A DNA stretch of 64,000 nucleotides from DASWUZ01 sp036401375 (GTDB lineage: Bacteria > Acidobacteriota > Terriglobia > Terriglobales > Acidobacteriaceae), in assembly GCA_036401375.1 (NCBI GenBank), contig DASWVB010000038.1, positions 62,001 through 126,000 of the forward strand, read 5' to 3'. The position numbers were made by a program, and so were the translations under genes. How positions within the stretch are numbered: position 1 is the first letter of the stretch; every line of letters begins with the position of its first letter. This document shows positions 43,600-51,881 of the stretch, piece after piece. The notes under the pieces were generated by a model. The model made no database searches, was not told the origin of the DNA, and was given only the letters and a program-made list of their open reading frames with translations.

Positions 43600-46227
43600 T
43601 TGACATCTGAGCAGTTACAGGCAACACGCGCCATTCGTTGGCGTCAGAACTCCGACCCGATTGTTACCCTTGAGGACGCCGGCCAGTGGCTGCAGGCAAC
43701 GGGGCTGTGCCTCTTCCTGCCGCGCAAGGCGCAGTTGAACGCGCCGGCTCCCTCGTTCGTCGAGGCGTGCATGGGGCAGGCAAACTCGACCCCGCCCCGC
43801 AGCGCGATCGAGGCTGCCCGTGAGATGCTGGCGCGGCTGGTCGACGGCAACCTGGCCATCCCGCTCAACCTGCTCGGAACTCCGGCCGACCATCCTGACT
43901 TCATCGTCAGTCCTGAGACCCTGCCGTTTGTCTTTGCCATGCGCGGAGATCGCGACTGGAAGCATGCTCCGGGCTCTGGGACGACGCGGGTCTCGCCCCT
44001 GGTGCAGCAGGTCTGGCGGGTGCTCGAGCGCAAGGGCGTGCTGAGCGCCGATGAATTGAAGGACGAGATCGGCCGCGAGCTGACCGAGGCCGCGGCTCTG
44101 CGTGCGCTGTACGAGCTGTGGGGCGCGATGCGGGTCGTCCCGCTCTACCAAGTGGGAGGCGAGTCGACCCTGTGGGAGGCTCTTCAGACCCGCCAGTCAA
44201 AGGCCCTGAATGCCGGCACCAACATGTCGCAGGTGACCGCCCTCTCCGTACTTGTATCGCTCTACCTGGAGTCTGCGGTGGCTGCGACCAGCGAGGAGGT
44301 TGAGGTCTTCCTCTCTCCCCTGACTTCACGGTCCAAGGTGCGGGAGGCGGTGCGCGGACTCACCGCCACCCGCCAGCTCGCCCTGCTGCCGATGGAGCGC
44401 GAGACGCTGCTGCACGTCGAGGGCTCCCTGCCCGACTTCGAGGAGCCGATGCCGCTTCGTGGCGCCGGTGCGGACGAGGTTGAAGAGGCCACGGGTGTGG
44501 AAGGGCGTCGTGCCTTCCATCGCCTCTCCGGACCAGCAACGTCTGGTCCGAAGCGCACACCTGCTGGCGGTCACGGGCTCTCGATCAAGGGTGCCCGGCC
44601 GAAGCTGCCGGATACCATCTCCGTATGGCCGCGCCCGGCGGTCGAGCCGCAGGCTGAGCCCGCAGTGGCATCCGGGATCACTGCTCATGCTCGGGGCGAA
44701 GGAAAGAAAGTTCGCCCACGCACGTCAGGGACCGTGCCTCCGCAGGCTGCAAACAGGGGCGCCGACGGGACACGCGGTGCGGGGACACCCGCAGAGGCAA
44801 GCGGCGCCGTTGGAAGTGGCGCTGGGGGCAGGGCTGCGAGCGGCATCCGCAGCTTTGCCGGCCCCGGAGCCTCGCCTCGCCGCGAGAGAACTCCCGCGCG
44901 CCCACCCTGGAAGGACAAGGGCAAGCCCGGCTTCGCGAAGTCTCTGGCTGCCAAGGGTGACAAGGCCAGATGGCCGCGCGAGCGCGCCAGCGGACCCAGG
45001 TCTCAGGACGACCGTGACGCAGGGCGTATGACGCAGAGCGAAGCACCGAACGCGTCACCAGCACGCGCTTCTCAGGGCAAAGCGGGAGCACTACCGGCGC
45101 GTCGAGCTCCCGGCAGCTTCGGTGCCGGTTTCGAGGCCCGGGGTGACTTCAAAGCTGCCGAGCGGACCAGCCGTCCGCGGTCCCAGGAGTCTGGTGATGC
45201 GGCCTCCGGCCCTTCTCCGGCGGGTCGCCCCGGGGCCGGCGATACGGGCAGTCGTGGCGAGTTCAAGCCGCGGGGCGACTTCAAGGCCGGAGGCTCCAAA
45301 CCTGGCAGCGGCTTCAAGCCGCGGGGCGACTTCAAGGACTTCAAGGCCCGCAAGCCTGGAGACGAACGCCGGCGCTCGCCTTTCACGCCGGCCCGTTCCG
45401 GACCAAGTCCATCCGAATCCAGGCGCGGCTCCGGGAGCGAATCACGCGGTCAGGGAGCCAGGCCGCCCTACGCTGGCTCCGGAGAAGCGCGCGGTGATCG
45501 GCCCCCGCGGAAGGGCTTTGCACCGCGTCCGGGGGGAGAGTTTCGTCAGCCCTGGAAGGACGGTGCCGGCAAGCCGTCTCGACCAGCCCGCGCCTTTGGC
45601 GCCGCGCAGGGTAGAAGCTCCGGCCCGCGTGGACCGTTCTCGCCTCGCGCAGCATCTACGGGTGGGCCCGGCTCTGAACGCAGTGCACCACGGCCGGCTC
45701 CGAGAGCAGGTGGCTCCGGGACGGACTTTAAGCCGCGTTCCTTTCAGCGTCCCGGATCCGGCTCCGGGCTAGGGCCGGGCTCAGCTTCACGATCAAGCTT
45801 TCCTGCTCGCTCAGGACCACGTCCGGATCGCAGAGGTCCGGCCGGCGAATCCGGGGACCGGCCAGGCGGCGGCTTCAAAGGCGGTGGGAAGAGCGGAGGT
45901 GCGGGAGGCTTCAAGCGGCCGCTCCCGGCTGCAGGCTTCAAACCGACGGCGGGCGCGCGCGAGCGCGGTTCCGGCGGTCCGGCTCAAGATGGCGATCGGG
46001 CGGGCGCCAGACCTTCAGGCCCCGGCGGCAGGCCTCCGTTCGCGAGGAAGGCTGGATCTGCCGCGAGCTCGGGCGGCTTTGCGAAGCGCAGCAGACCCTC
46101 TTCCGGACCAGCTGAGGCGGGCCGTCCCCCGAAGCGTTCCTTCGCAAGCTCCCGTACAGGAGGCGCCACGGGCGGAGCGCCAGGCGGAGCGAGGCCTCCA
46201 TTCCGCAAAAAGAGGAAACCGGAATGA
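43600..46227 (+). CDS. AlkZ-related protein with long RG-rich disordered tail
   Basis: 875 aa from a TTG at 43600. Residues 10-300 resemble AlkZ/YcaQ-related proteins with winged-helix segments: TLEDAGQWLQATGLCLFLP, RSAIEAAREMLARLVDGN, GTTRVSPLVQQVWRVLERKGVLSADELKDEIGRE, ALRALYELWGAMRVVPLYQVGG. They lack the AlkZ QxQ catalytic signature as far as I can see. From about residue 330 the protein turns into roughly 550 residues of low complexity rich in Arg, Gly, Pro, Ser and Lys, with repeated RGDFK/RGEFKPRGDFK units (about 45128-45360) and many RG/RP pairs. Such tails bind nucleic acid or drive condensation in other systems. Between mutL and cmk, so it may act with DNA repair; function unknown. 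Confidence 0.75.
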   Translation: MTSEQLQATRAIRWRQNSDPIVTLEDAGQWLQATGLCLFLPRKAQLNAPAPSFVEACMGQANSTPPRSAIEAAREMLARLVDGNLAIPLNLLGTPADHPDFIVSPETLPFVFAMRGDRDWKHAPGSGTTRVSPLVQQVWRVLERKGVLSADELKDEIGRELTEAAALRALYELWGAMRVVPLYQVGGESTLWEALQTRQSKALNAGTNMSQVTALSVLVSLYLESAVAATSEEVEVFLSPLTSRSKVREAVRGLTATRQLALLPMERETLLHVEGSLPDFEEPMPLRGAGADEVEEATGVEGRRAFHRLSGPATSGPKRTPAGGHGLSIKGARPKLPDTISVWPRPAVEPQAEPAVASGITAHARGEGKKVRPRTSGTVPPQAANRGADGTRGAGTPAEASGAVGSGAGGRAASGIRSFAGPGASPRRERTPARPPWKDKGKPGFAKSLAAKGDKARWPRERASGPRSQDDRDAGRMTQSEAPNASPARASQGKAGALPARRAPGSFGAGFEARGDFKAAERTSRPRSQESGDAASGPSPAGRPGAGDTGSRGEFKPRGDFKAGGSKPGSGFKPRGDFKDFKARKPGDERRRSPFTPARSGPSPSESRRGSGSESRGQGARPPYAGSGEARGDRPPRKGFAPRPGGEFRQPWKDGAGKPSRPARAFGAAQGRSSGPRGPFSPRAASTGGPGSERSAPRPAPRAGGSGTDFKPRSFQRPGSGSGLGPGSASRSSFPARSGPRPDRRGPAGESGDRPGGGFKGGGKSGGAGGFKRPLPAAGFKPTAGARERGSGGPAQDGDRAGARPSGPGGRPPFARKAGSAASSGGFAKRSRPSSGPAEAGRPPKRSFASSRTGGATGGAPGGARPPFRKKRKPE

Positions 46228-46991
46228 GCTCGAGCGGCCGGACAACGAATCACCGGCGGATCGTCGCCATCGACGGACCGGCGGGTGCGGGTAAGAGCAC
46301 TCTGGCGGCCCACCTGGCCGCGCGGTTCGGCCTGCTCAACCTCGAAACCGGAGCGATGTACAGGGCTTTTGCCCTGAAGGCGCTCGAGTCAGCCGTTCCC
46401 GTGAACGATGCTGCCGGACTCAAGACGCTCAGCGGCGCCACTTCTATTCGTCTGGAGCCATCGAGCGCCGGCAACCGGGTCTTCCTTGACGACATCGAGG
46501 TCACGGCGCGCATACGTCAGCCCGATGTGACGGAGGCTGCGTCGCGGGTCAGCGTCCACCCCGCCATCCGCGCATGGATGGTCACGATGCAGCGCCGCCT
46601 GGGAGATATTGGAGGGGTTGTCATGGAGGGCCGGGACATTGGCACCGCCGTCTTCCCGGACGCCGACGTAAAGATATTCCTGGATGCGTCGCCTGAGGTG
46701 CGAGGACTTCGCCGCTTTGAGCAGCTCGAGAGCTCAAGCCAGTCAGCACAATCGGAAGCTAAGGCTCCCTCAGAGCAGCAGGCGGGCGGAGCGGCTGCGC
46801 AGGAGAGGGTCCTGCAGGAGATCAAGGAGCGGGATGAGCGGGACCGGACGCGAGCCGAGTCTCCGTTGAAGCCGGCTTCCGATGCGATCATCATCGACTC
46901 GAGCTGCCTGACCTTCGACCAGGTGCTGGCGGCTGCCGAGGGGATTGTTACTCGACGTCTTGGTCCTCCGCTGCAGTCCTGGCAGACTTGA
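46224..46991 (+). CDS. cmk: Cytidylate kinase
   Basis: 255 aa. Phosphorylates CMP/dCMP with ATP. P-loop RIVAIDGPAGAGKSTLAAHLAARFG, then LNLETGAMYRAFALKAL (nucleoside binding), ISVHPAIRAWMVTMQRRLG-like VHPAIRAWM, GVVMEGRDIGTAVFPDADVKIFLDASPEVRGLRRFEQL, and the late AIIIDSSCLTFDQVL. About 25-30 residues longer than E. coli Cmk because of the insert QSAQSEAKAPSEQQAGGAA. ATGA overlap of 4 nt with the upstream gene; its 3' end overlaps the convergent DUF4097 gene by 44 nt. Confidence 0.95.
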   Translation: MSSSGRTTNHRRIVAIDGPAGAGKSTLAAHLAARFGLLNLETGAMYRAFALKALESAVPVNDAAGLKTLSGATSIRLEPSSAGNRVFLDDIEVTARIRQPDVTEAASRVSVHPAIRAWMVTMQRRLGDIGGVVMEGRDIGTAVFPDADVKIFLDASPEVRGLRRFEQLESSSQSAQSEAKAPSEQQAGGAAAQERVLQEIKERDERDRTRAESPLKPASDAIIIDSSCLTFDQVLAAAEGIVTRRLGPPLQSWQT

Positions 46992-48534
46992 AGTGCTTGA
47001 CTTTGCCGCCGGGCGCCGCAGGCGGCGGCTCGGGCGGTGCGGGAACGTGCATCGTCGCAGGCGGAGCGGCTGAGTCTCCCTTTCTGAGGGTGATGTCGCC
47101 GTGATCGGCGTCCAGCAGGACGCGAACGCCGCCCTCCCCAACCTGTCCTGAGACGCTGTGGCTGTTGTCCGAGCCGGAGACGTTTAAGTTGTAGTCCGTT
47201 GAAAGATCCCCGCTCCTGGTCGATCCGTTCACCGTGAAGTTGGCGCCCGGCGGCATGGAGAGGGTGATCGGCTGATTCTTGCTGTTGATCTGGATGTTGC
47301 CCAGCGGGGCAGCCGGCTGCACATTCACTTCGCCGTCGGTGCTCTCGATGTGAACGTCGCCTGAGACCTGCGCGACGTCGACCCCCTTGGACCTCGTCAC
47401 GATGCGCAAGGGACCAGCTACCTGTGCCATGTGCAGGTCGCTGCTGTCCATGGTCAGGTCGCCGTCCAGCGCACCCATCTCCATCTCGGTGCGGCTGGAG
47501 TGGAAGTGAACCCCACCGGAGACCTGCTCCAGGTGGGTGTCGCCGAAGTACTCCCCGTTCAGCAGCACCTTGCCCTTGACCTCGGAGATGGTGACATCGT
47601 TTAGCCCCCCATCTACGGTCACATCGCCGGCAACGGCGTGCGCCGAGAGGTCGCCCCGGTTGGTATAACGGGCCTCGCCGATGTGAGCCGTAACGCTGCC
47701 CCCCATGCCGTCGAATTTGACGTCCCCGTGCTTGGCGGTAACGTTGGCGGTGCCGTCCAAGCCCTCGAGGGTGACATCGCCATGACCGGCCGTGATGTCT
47801 GTGGCGGAAGACTTAGGTACCTCGATGGTAAGGTCGGCGCGCCCTGCGTGGTTGGAATCGACACGCACCAGCACCGTTGCGCCGCTGACAATCAGCTTGG
47901 GATCGAGGTCGTGGAACTTGCCGTTCGCGCCGTCCTGAGAGTCACTATGGACGACCTGATGGGTGTGCACGTGGATGCGGTCATCGGCGGAGGCGGCGAT
48001 GGTAACGTCCCCGGTGGGGTTCTGGACCTCGATCGAGGCGCCAGCCGCGATCGACTGAGTAGTATCCGCGTCGTTCTCATAAGCCTTTCCGAATACCGAG
48101 AAGTCCCCCTGGCTCCAGTCGTAGTAGTGGTCGGGAAAGTTGCCGCCCCAGCGGTGGGACATGGCTCCGCCCCAGCCCACCAGGGAGAGGAAGATGAGCA
48201 GAACGATCAGCCCGCCGAGCGAACGCCGCACCGGCACCGGGCTGTTGCGGTCGAGTAGCCACTCCAGCAGCGAGACGACCCCGATGCCGATCAGCAGCAG
48301 CGGCCACCAGCGCTGATACCAGCTCCAGAAGACATAACCGGAGATGCGCCCTGTCTCGATCAGCAGGGCGATCACACCGATGAAGATGAGCACGACGGGC
48401 CCGGTAATCGAGCTGCGGCGCAGGCCGGTGGTATATCGCTGATGCAGGCGGGCAGCCTGCCGCTGGGCGCGCCAGTACTCCTTGGCCTGGCGCTGTTGAT
48501 CGCGGTACGAGTAGGGCGGAGGTGCGGCTCCCAT
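46948..48534 (-). CDS. DUF4097 adhesin-like domain protein with DUF5668 membrane anchor
   Basis: 528 aa, last gene of the ECF operon. The N-terminal 135 residues hold three or four membrane helices (ITGPVVLIFIGVIALLIETG, WWPLLLIGIGVVSLLEWLL, LGGLIVLLIFLSLVGWGGA), the LiaF/DUF5668 type. Residues 165-500 are a beta-helix-like DUF4097 domain of short repeats: VQNPTGDVTIAASADDRIHVH, ITAGHGDVTLEGLDGTANVTAKHGDVKF, VAGDVTVDGGLNDVTISEVKGKV, VSGDVHIESTDGEVNV. The Pro-rich C-terminus ends VKHFKSARTAAEDQDVE. It is cell-surface or periplasm facing; a sensor or stress-response role is likely given the sigma factor. The ATG overlaps the previous stop by 1 nt (TGATG). Confidence 0.88.
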   Translation of the reverse strand: MGAAPPPYSYRDQQRQAKEYWRAQRQAARLHQRYTTGLRRSSITGPVVLIFIGVIALLIETGRISGYVFWSWYQRWWPLLLIGIGVVSLLEWLLDRNSPVPVRRSLGGLIVLLIFLSLVGWGGAMSHRWGGNFPDHYYDWSQGDFSVFGKAYENDADTTQSIAAGASIEVQNPTGDVTIAASADDRIHVHTHQVVHSDSQDGANGKFHDLDPKLIVSGATVLVRVDSNHAGRADLTIEVPKSSATDITAGHGDVTLEGLDGTANVTAKHGDVKFDGMGGSVTAHIGEARYTNRGDLSAHAVAGDVTVDGGLNDVTISEVKGKVLLNGEYFGDTHLEQVSGGVHFHSSRTEMEMGALDGDLTMDSSDLHMAQVAGPLRIVTRSKGVDVAQVSGDVHIESTDGEVNVQPAAPLGNIQINSKNQPITLSMPPGANFTVNGSTRSGDLSTDYNLNVSGSDNSHSVSGQVGEGGVRVLLDADHGDITLRKGDSAAPPATMHVPAPPEPPPAAPGGKVKHFKSARTAAEDQDVE

Positions 48535-48902
48535 CAGGACCTTCCTTGTTCCAGCGTGCCTTGTTCCAGCGTGCCTTGTTCGGGCGTGCCTGTTTCGCGA
48601 GTAGCTTGTTCGGGAGCAGATTCGCTGTGCGGCTGCTGAACGGGAACTCCGGAGTAAGGCGGCTCGGTAAAGGCCCCGGGGTAGGGCGGGTAAGCGGCAG
48701 GGCTCGCGGAATAGACCTGGTCAGGGTTGATACGGCCGATGGCCGCTCGTTCAGCCAGACTAAGCACTCCAGCCAGGATCAGCAGCAACGGCCAGCTGCG
48801 GTGGAAGCTGAGGATGTGCCACTCGGACATCATCGCCATGATCCCTATGAGGACCAGAAAGGCGGGTCCGCGCAGGCGTCGAATCTGGATCCAGTGGTTC
48901 AC
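48534..48902 (-). CDS. DUF5668/LiaI-like membrane protein with 5-residue repeats
   Basis: 122 aa. Two hydrophobic helices (GPAFLVLIGIMAMMSEW and RSWPLLLILAGVLSLAERA) match the short LiaF/LiaI-type transmembrane module also present in both neighbours. The tail is Pro/Tyr-rich and ends in five copies of a 5-residue unit ending in Thr/Gly (PEQAT, RETGT, PEQGT, LEQGT, LEQG), encoded by 15-nt DNA repeats. ATGA overlap with the B-box gene upstream. Envelope stress-related role inferred from operon. Confidence 0.75.
   Translation of the reverse strand: MNHWIQIRRLRGPAFLVLIGIMAMMSEWHILSFHRSWPLLLILAGVLSLAERAAIGRINPDQVYSASPAAYPPYPGAFTEPPYSGVPVQQPHSESAPEQATRETGTPEQGTLEQGTLEQGRS
48545..48619. repeat. Five tandem 15-nt repeats within coding sequence
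   Basis: Units of CTTGTTCCAGCGTGC run at 48545, 48560, 48575, 48590 and 48605; the first two are identical, the third differs at two positions, the fourth and fifth more. Unit length is a multiple of three, so changes in copy number would keep frame and alter the tail length of the membrane protein encoded on the minus strand. Confidence 0.85.
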
Positions 48903-49828
48903 AGCCCACCCCCCGGCGGGGGCAGTTCACGCGACCGCTTGAAGAAGATCCACACGCCGACGGCGATCAGGATCAACGGCCAGCCGTGCCCGATCCAGTT
49001 GAACTGGAACCAGCCCATGGTTCCCAGCAGGAACATGATGCCCAGGGCGATGAGGATGATGGCGCCGACCGGCTCAGGACGTCCCACCGGCGGCAGAGGC
49101 GCGGCAGGGTCATGCACGGGGTATCCCTCCGGGGTGTACGTCGCAGCTCCGGGTACGGGGGGCACGGTGAAGTAGGCCGGGTCCCCGGGCGCGCCCGTTG
49201 CAGCGCCGGAAGCACTGGCTGGATTGGGAGGCACTCCGGGTGGGAAGGGGCCGCCCGGCGGCGGGGGCGGATACACGGTACCCGAGTAGGCCTGCGCCTG
49301 GCGGGGACTTTGAATCCCGAGCCGGACCCCCAGTTCATTCAGCCCGAAGGGGTCTGGCAGCGGAAGCCCATCACGGCGGGCCTGGGCGGTATGGTGCGCG
49401 TCGAAGACCTGGTAAAAGACCCACGCAGCGATGAAGACCCCGAAGATGCCGTTCTCATTCGCGGTCATGAGGATCAGGATCACGAAGACCAGCACGTGCA
49501 CCAGGGCCTTGATGAACTGGCCGTTGTACATGGCGCCCACCCCCGGTATGAAACCGAGCAGGGTGGCGAGGGCGGGGTTCGGGCCGGTCTCAAGCATGCC
49601 CGGCGGCAGTGGGCCGGCCGCCGAGTACTGGAAGCCTCCAGGACCTCCGACGTTGACGTACGAGGAGCCGGCGGACGTGCCCGCAGGCGGTACTCCCAGC
49701 TTGGCCGCGAGGCAGGGCTCGCAGTAGGTGATGCTTCCTACCTGGCGTACGCAAGCGCTGCAAAGTGGCTTGCCGCAATTCTGGCAGTAAGAGGCTACAG
49801 GTGTTTCAGGGTGATTGACGCAGTTCAT
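48899..49828 (-). CDS. B-box zinc finger membrane protein
   Basis: 309 aa. Residues 1-40 form a B-box-type zinc finger: CVNHPETPVASYCQNCGKPLC, then CVRQVGSITYCEPC, with the Cys/His pairs in the C-x2-H, C-x2-C, C-x2-C, C-x2-C order. About four helices follow: ATLLGFIPGVGAMYNGQFIKALVHVLVFVILILMTA, NGIFGVFIAAWVFYQVFDAH and, near the end, GAIILIALGIMFLLGTMGWF with WPLILIAVGVWIFF (the DUF5668-type pair). A Pro/Gly-rich linker lies between. It shares the C-terminal helix pair with its two downstream neighbours. Start is in ATGA overlap with the anti-sigma gene. Possible role: protein-protein sensor; unproven. Confidence 0.85.
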   Translation of the reverse strand: MNCVNHPETPVASYCQNCGKPLCSACVRQVGSITYCEPCLAAKLGVPPAGTSAGSSYVNVGGPGGFQYSAAGPLPPGMLETGPNPALATLLGFIPGVGAMYNGQFIKALVHVLVFVILILMTANENGIFGVFIAAWVFYQVFDAHHTAQARRDGLPLPDPFGLNELGVRLGIQSPRQAQAYSGTVYPPPPPGGPFPPGVPPNPASASGAATGAPGDPAYFTVPPVPGAATYTPEGYPVHDPAAPLPPVGRPEPVGAIILIALGIMFLLGTMGWFQFNWIGHGWPLILIAVGVWIFFKRSRELPPPGGGL

Positions 49829-50751
49829 GCCAGGCTCCCTTCCGTTGGGTCTTTGTCAGGCCTGACGTAGGACTTCCATTGATTGCCGGATGAGCATCCG
49901 GGTTGGGGTTTCAGGTCAGCCTGCGTCGATGGCAGGTGATTAAGCCCCCTGCCGGCGGGCAGGGGAAGCAGGGTTGCATCTACCTCGGTGCCCCAGAGGG
50001 CGGCGCGGGGAACGCCGCTTCCGGGGGCCTCGGACTTGCCGCCGCTTTTCCCGGCGCTACCCTTGGGCGAGGGTGCCGGCGTCTCCTGCTGGGCAGGTGC
50101 AGCGCTCTCAGCGTCGGAGCTGCGCTTGAGCTCCCGCGCGCGGGCCTCCATCTCGTAGAAAATACGCAGATTGTAGATGTGGTTCTGAACACCCACCCTC
50201 GAGTTGACGAACTGGCGGGTGAGGTTGGTCCGCAGCACCGAGGGTCTGAGGTCGGCAGCGCGCACCGCGTTCAGCCGGACGCCGGCGAGGTTAAGAGTGA
50301 GCGCGATCGAGAAAAAAGCCATGGCCGCGGTCATCATCAGGCGCGGCTGGGCAGCCAGGCGCATCGGCGCCCCGGCCCGCATCCACAGCTGAACGCCCGC
50401 GGGCTGGGGTAGCGGCCCGAGTTGCAGCGGACCGCTCGCCGCCACGGCTCCGCTGGTCCTGGCCAGGATCTTCGCGACCAGGTCGGGAGAGACGGCGGGC
50501 TGGGCGAGGAACTGCAGCCACTCCTGCCCCTGCTTTGACCGGGCAAGCAGCTCAGTGCACGCATGGCAGCCGGCCGTATGTCCATCGAATGCTGCCTGCC
50601 CGGCGGGCGCAAGCGTTCCGTCCAGGGAGTCCGCCAGCAGCGACTCCCACTCCTCGCACGGCAGAATCCGTACGGCGCCCGCATCCAGGGAGCCCGCTGG
50701 ATTGGCGGGATCTTTGGCGCCCTTCGGATCGTTTGCGTTACGCTCTGCCAT
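49825..50751 (-). CDS. Zinc-finger anti-sigma factor (ZAS-like)
   Basis: 308 aa. The cytoplasmic N-terminal portion has a zf-HC2-type pattern: CEEWESLLADSLDGTL, then AFDGHTAGCHACTELL (His-x3-Cys-x2-Cys), typical of anti-sigma factors that hold ECF sigma factors through zinc. A hydrophobic helix (LMMTAAMAFFSIALTLNLAG, about 140-160) would cross the membrane, and a polar Ser/Pro-rich C-terminal domain would lie outside. The ATG follows the sigma factor's TAG stop directly with no spacer (TAGATG), so the two are translationally coupled. Confidence 0.85.
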   Translation of the reverse strand: MAERNANDPKGAKDPANPAGSLDAGAVRILPCEEWESLLADSLDGTLAPAGQAAFDGHTAGCHACTELLARSKQGQEWLQFLAQPAVSPDLVAKILARTSGAVAASGPLQLGPLPQPAGVQLWMRAGAPMRLAAQPRLMMTAAMAFFSIALTLNLAGVRLNAVRAADLRPSVLRTNLTRQFVNSRVGVQNHIYNLRIFYEMEARARELKRSSDAESAAPAQQETPAPSPKGSAGKSGGKSEAPGSGVPRAALWGTEVDATLLPLPAGRGLNHLPSTQADLKPQPGCSSGNQWKSYVRPDKDPTEGSLA

Positions 50752-51342
50752 CTAGACCACCTGCCCTTTACTACGCTCCAGAAGCCTTGCCAGTTCCGCC
50801 CGCCCGCGGCTGATGCGCGATTTCACGGTTCCCTCTGGGATCCTGAGAACCTGGGCGATCTCCTTGTAGTCCAGGTCCTGGAGGTCGCGAAGGATGACGG
50901 CCTCGCGGAGCTCCGGGGAGACGCGGGTGAGCGCCTCCTGCACCATACGCTCGATCTCCTTGGAGGCGGCCAGTTCGTGCGGGGAGCGCTGCGTGTCTGC
51001 CAGCCTCTCGACGATGCTCTGCTCTTCGCAGTCTTCCCACCCGGCATCGATCGAATCCGTCACCCGCTGCTGGCGGCTGCGGCGAAAGTGGTCGACCAGC
51101 AGGTTGCGGGTCAGGGTCGTGAGCCAGGTAGGGAAGCTGCCCCTTGCAGCATCGAAGTTCGTCAGGTTGCTGTAGACCTTGAGGAACACCTCCTGGGTGA
51201 GGTCTTCGGAGTCGTGCGGAGAGCCGGTGAAGCGGTAGCAGAGGGTATAGACGCGGCGATGGTGCGCCTTGACGAGCTCAGCCCATGCGCCGGAGTCTCC
51301 GTGCATGCAGCGTGCGACGATCAGGCTCCAGTCCGCCTCCAA
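50752..51342 (-). CDS. ECF RNA polymerase sigma factor
   Basis: 196 aa from a TTG at 51342, favoured because AGGAGAGG lies 4-6 nt upstream and the length is then typical; the frame is open back to ATG 51609, but those 89 residues look non-family and no ribosome site precedes the ATG. Region 2: ELVKAHHRRVYTLCYRFTGSPHDSEDLTQEVFLKVY, then FPTWLTTLTRNLLVDHFRR. Region 4: RVSPELREAVILRDLQDLDYKEIAQVLRIPEGTVKSRISRGR. It directs RNA polymerase to stress promoters. Operon head with the anti-sigma gene; a candidate autoregulatory promoter lies upstream. Confidence 0.93.
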   Translation of the reverse strand: MEADWSLIVARCMHGDSGAWAELVKAHHRRVYTLCYRFTGSPHDSEDLTQEVFLKVYSNLTNFDAARGSFPTWLTTLTRNLLVDHFRRSRQQRVTDSIDAGWEDCEEQSIVERLADTQRSPHELAASKEIERMVQEALTRVSPELREAVILRDLQDLDYKEIAQVLRIPEGTVKSRISRGRAELARLLERSKGQVV

Positions 51343-51615
51343 ACGCCTCTCCTCATAGCCGGTTGCGGCGCGCGCGGTGTCCCGCGGGGCGCGGGCCGGG
51401 GACGCATCAGGTTCTCTGCGCGCCTGGCCGGCCGATTCACGCGCCTGCTTGCCGGGCTCACAGCTTGCCGAGCGCTGGCCCGACGGCGACGCTGCCGGGA
51501 TGCGATCTGGCGCGACACTCGGGGCGCGATCCGGGTCGCGAACTGGGCGGCGAACTGGAAGATCAAACCCCGCCAGCCCATTCCACGTTAACGTACCCGC
51601 AAAGCTCATGCACAG

Positions 51616-51643
51616 GATACGCGGCTCTATTCGGGTTTGTTCC
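51616..51643 (-). promoter_or_regulatory. Candidate ECF-type promoter of the sigma operon
   Basis: On the minus strand GGAAC (51643-51639) and CGTATC (51621-51616) are 17 nt apart, the kind of spacing and sequences used by sigma-E-like factors (GGAAC ... CGT). It lies just ahead of the ATG at 51609 and about 275 nt ahead of the favoured TTG start. Autoregulation is therefore possible but not proven. Confidence 0.35.
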
Positions 51644-51881
51644 GTGGGATGTCCGGTCTAGAGTCAGCCTCGCGAGACAGCTTCGCTCGAAGGGAATGCG
51701 GCCCGTGAATAGCCGGGGCATGTTGAGGCTCGGGCCAGACAGATGGAGCCGGCAGGTGGAGATGAGGATTCGCCGCGAGCCGTGCGAAGTTTGGCGTCCT
51801 GCGGCACAGGGGAGGCGCGCTGAACGCATGCACCTCTATCGCTTATGAGACGGAGACGCTCTTCGCGATCAGCGATGGCGG

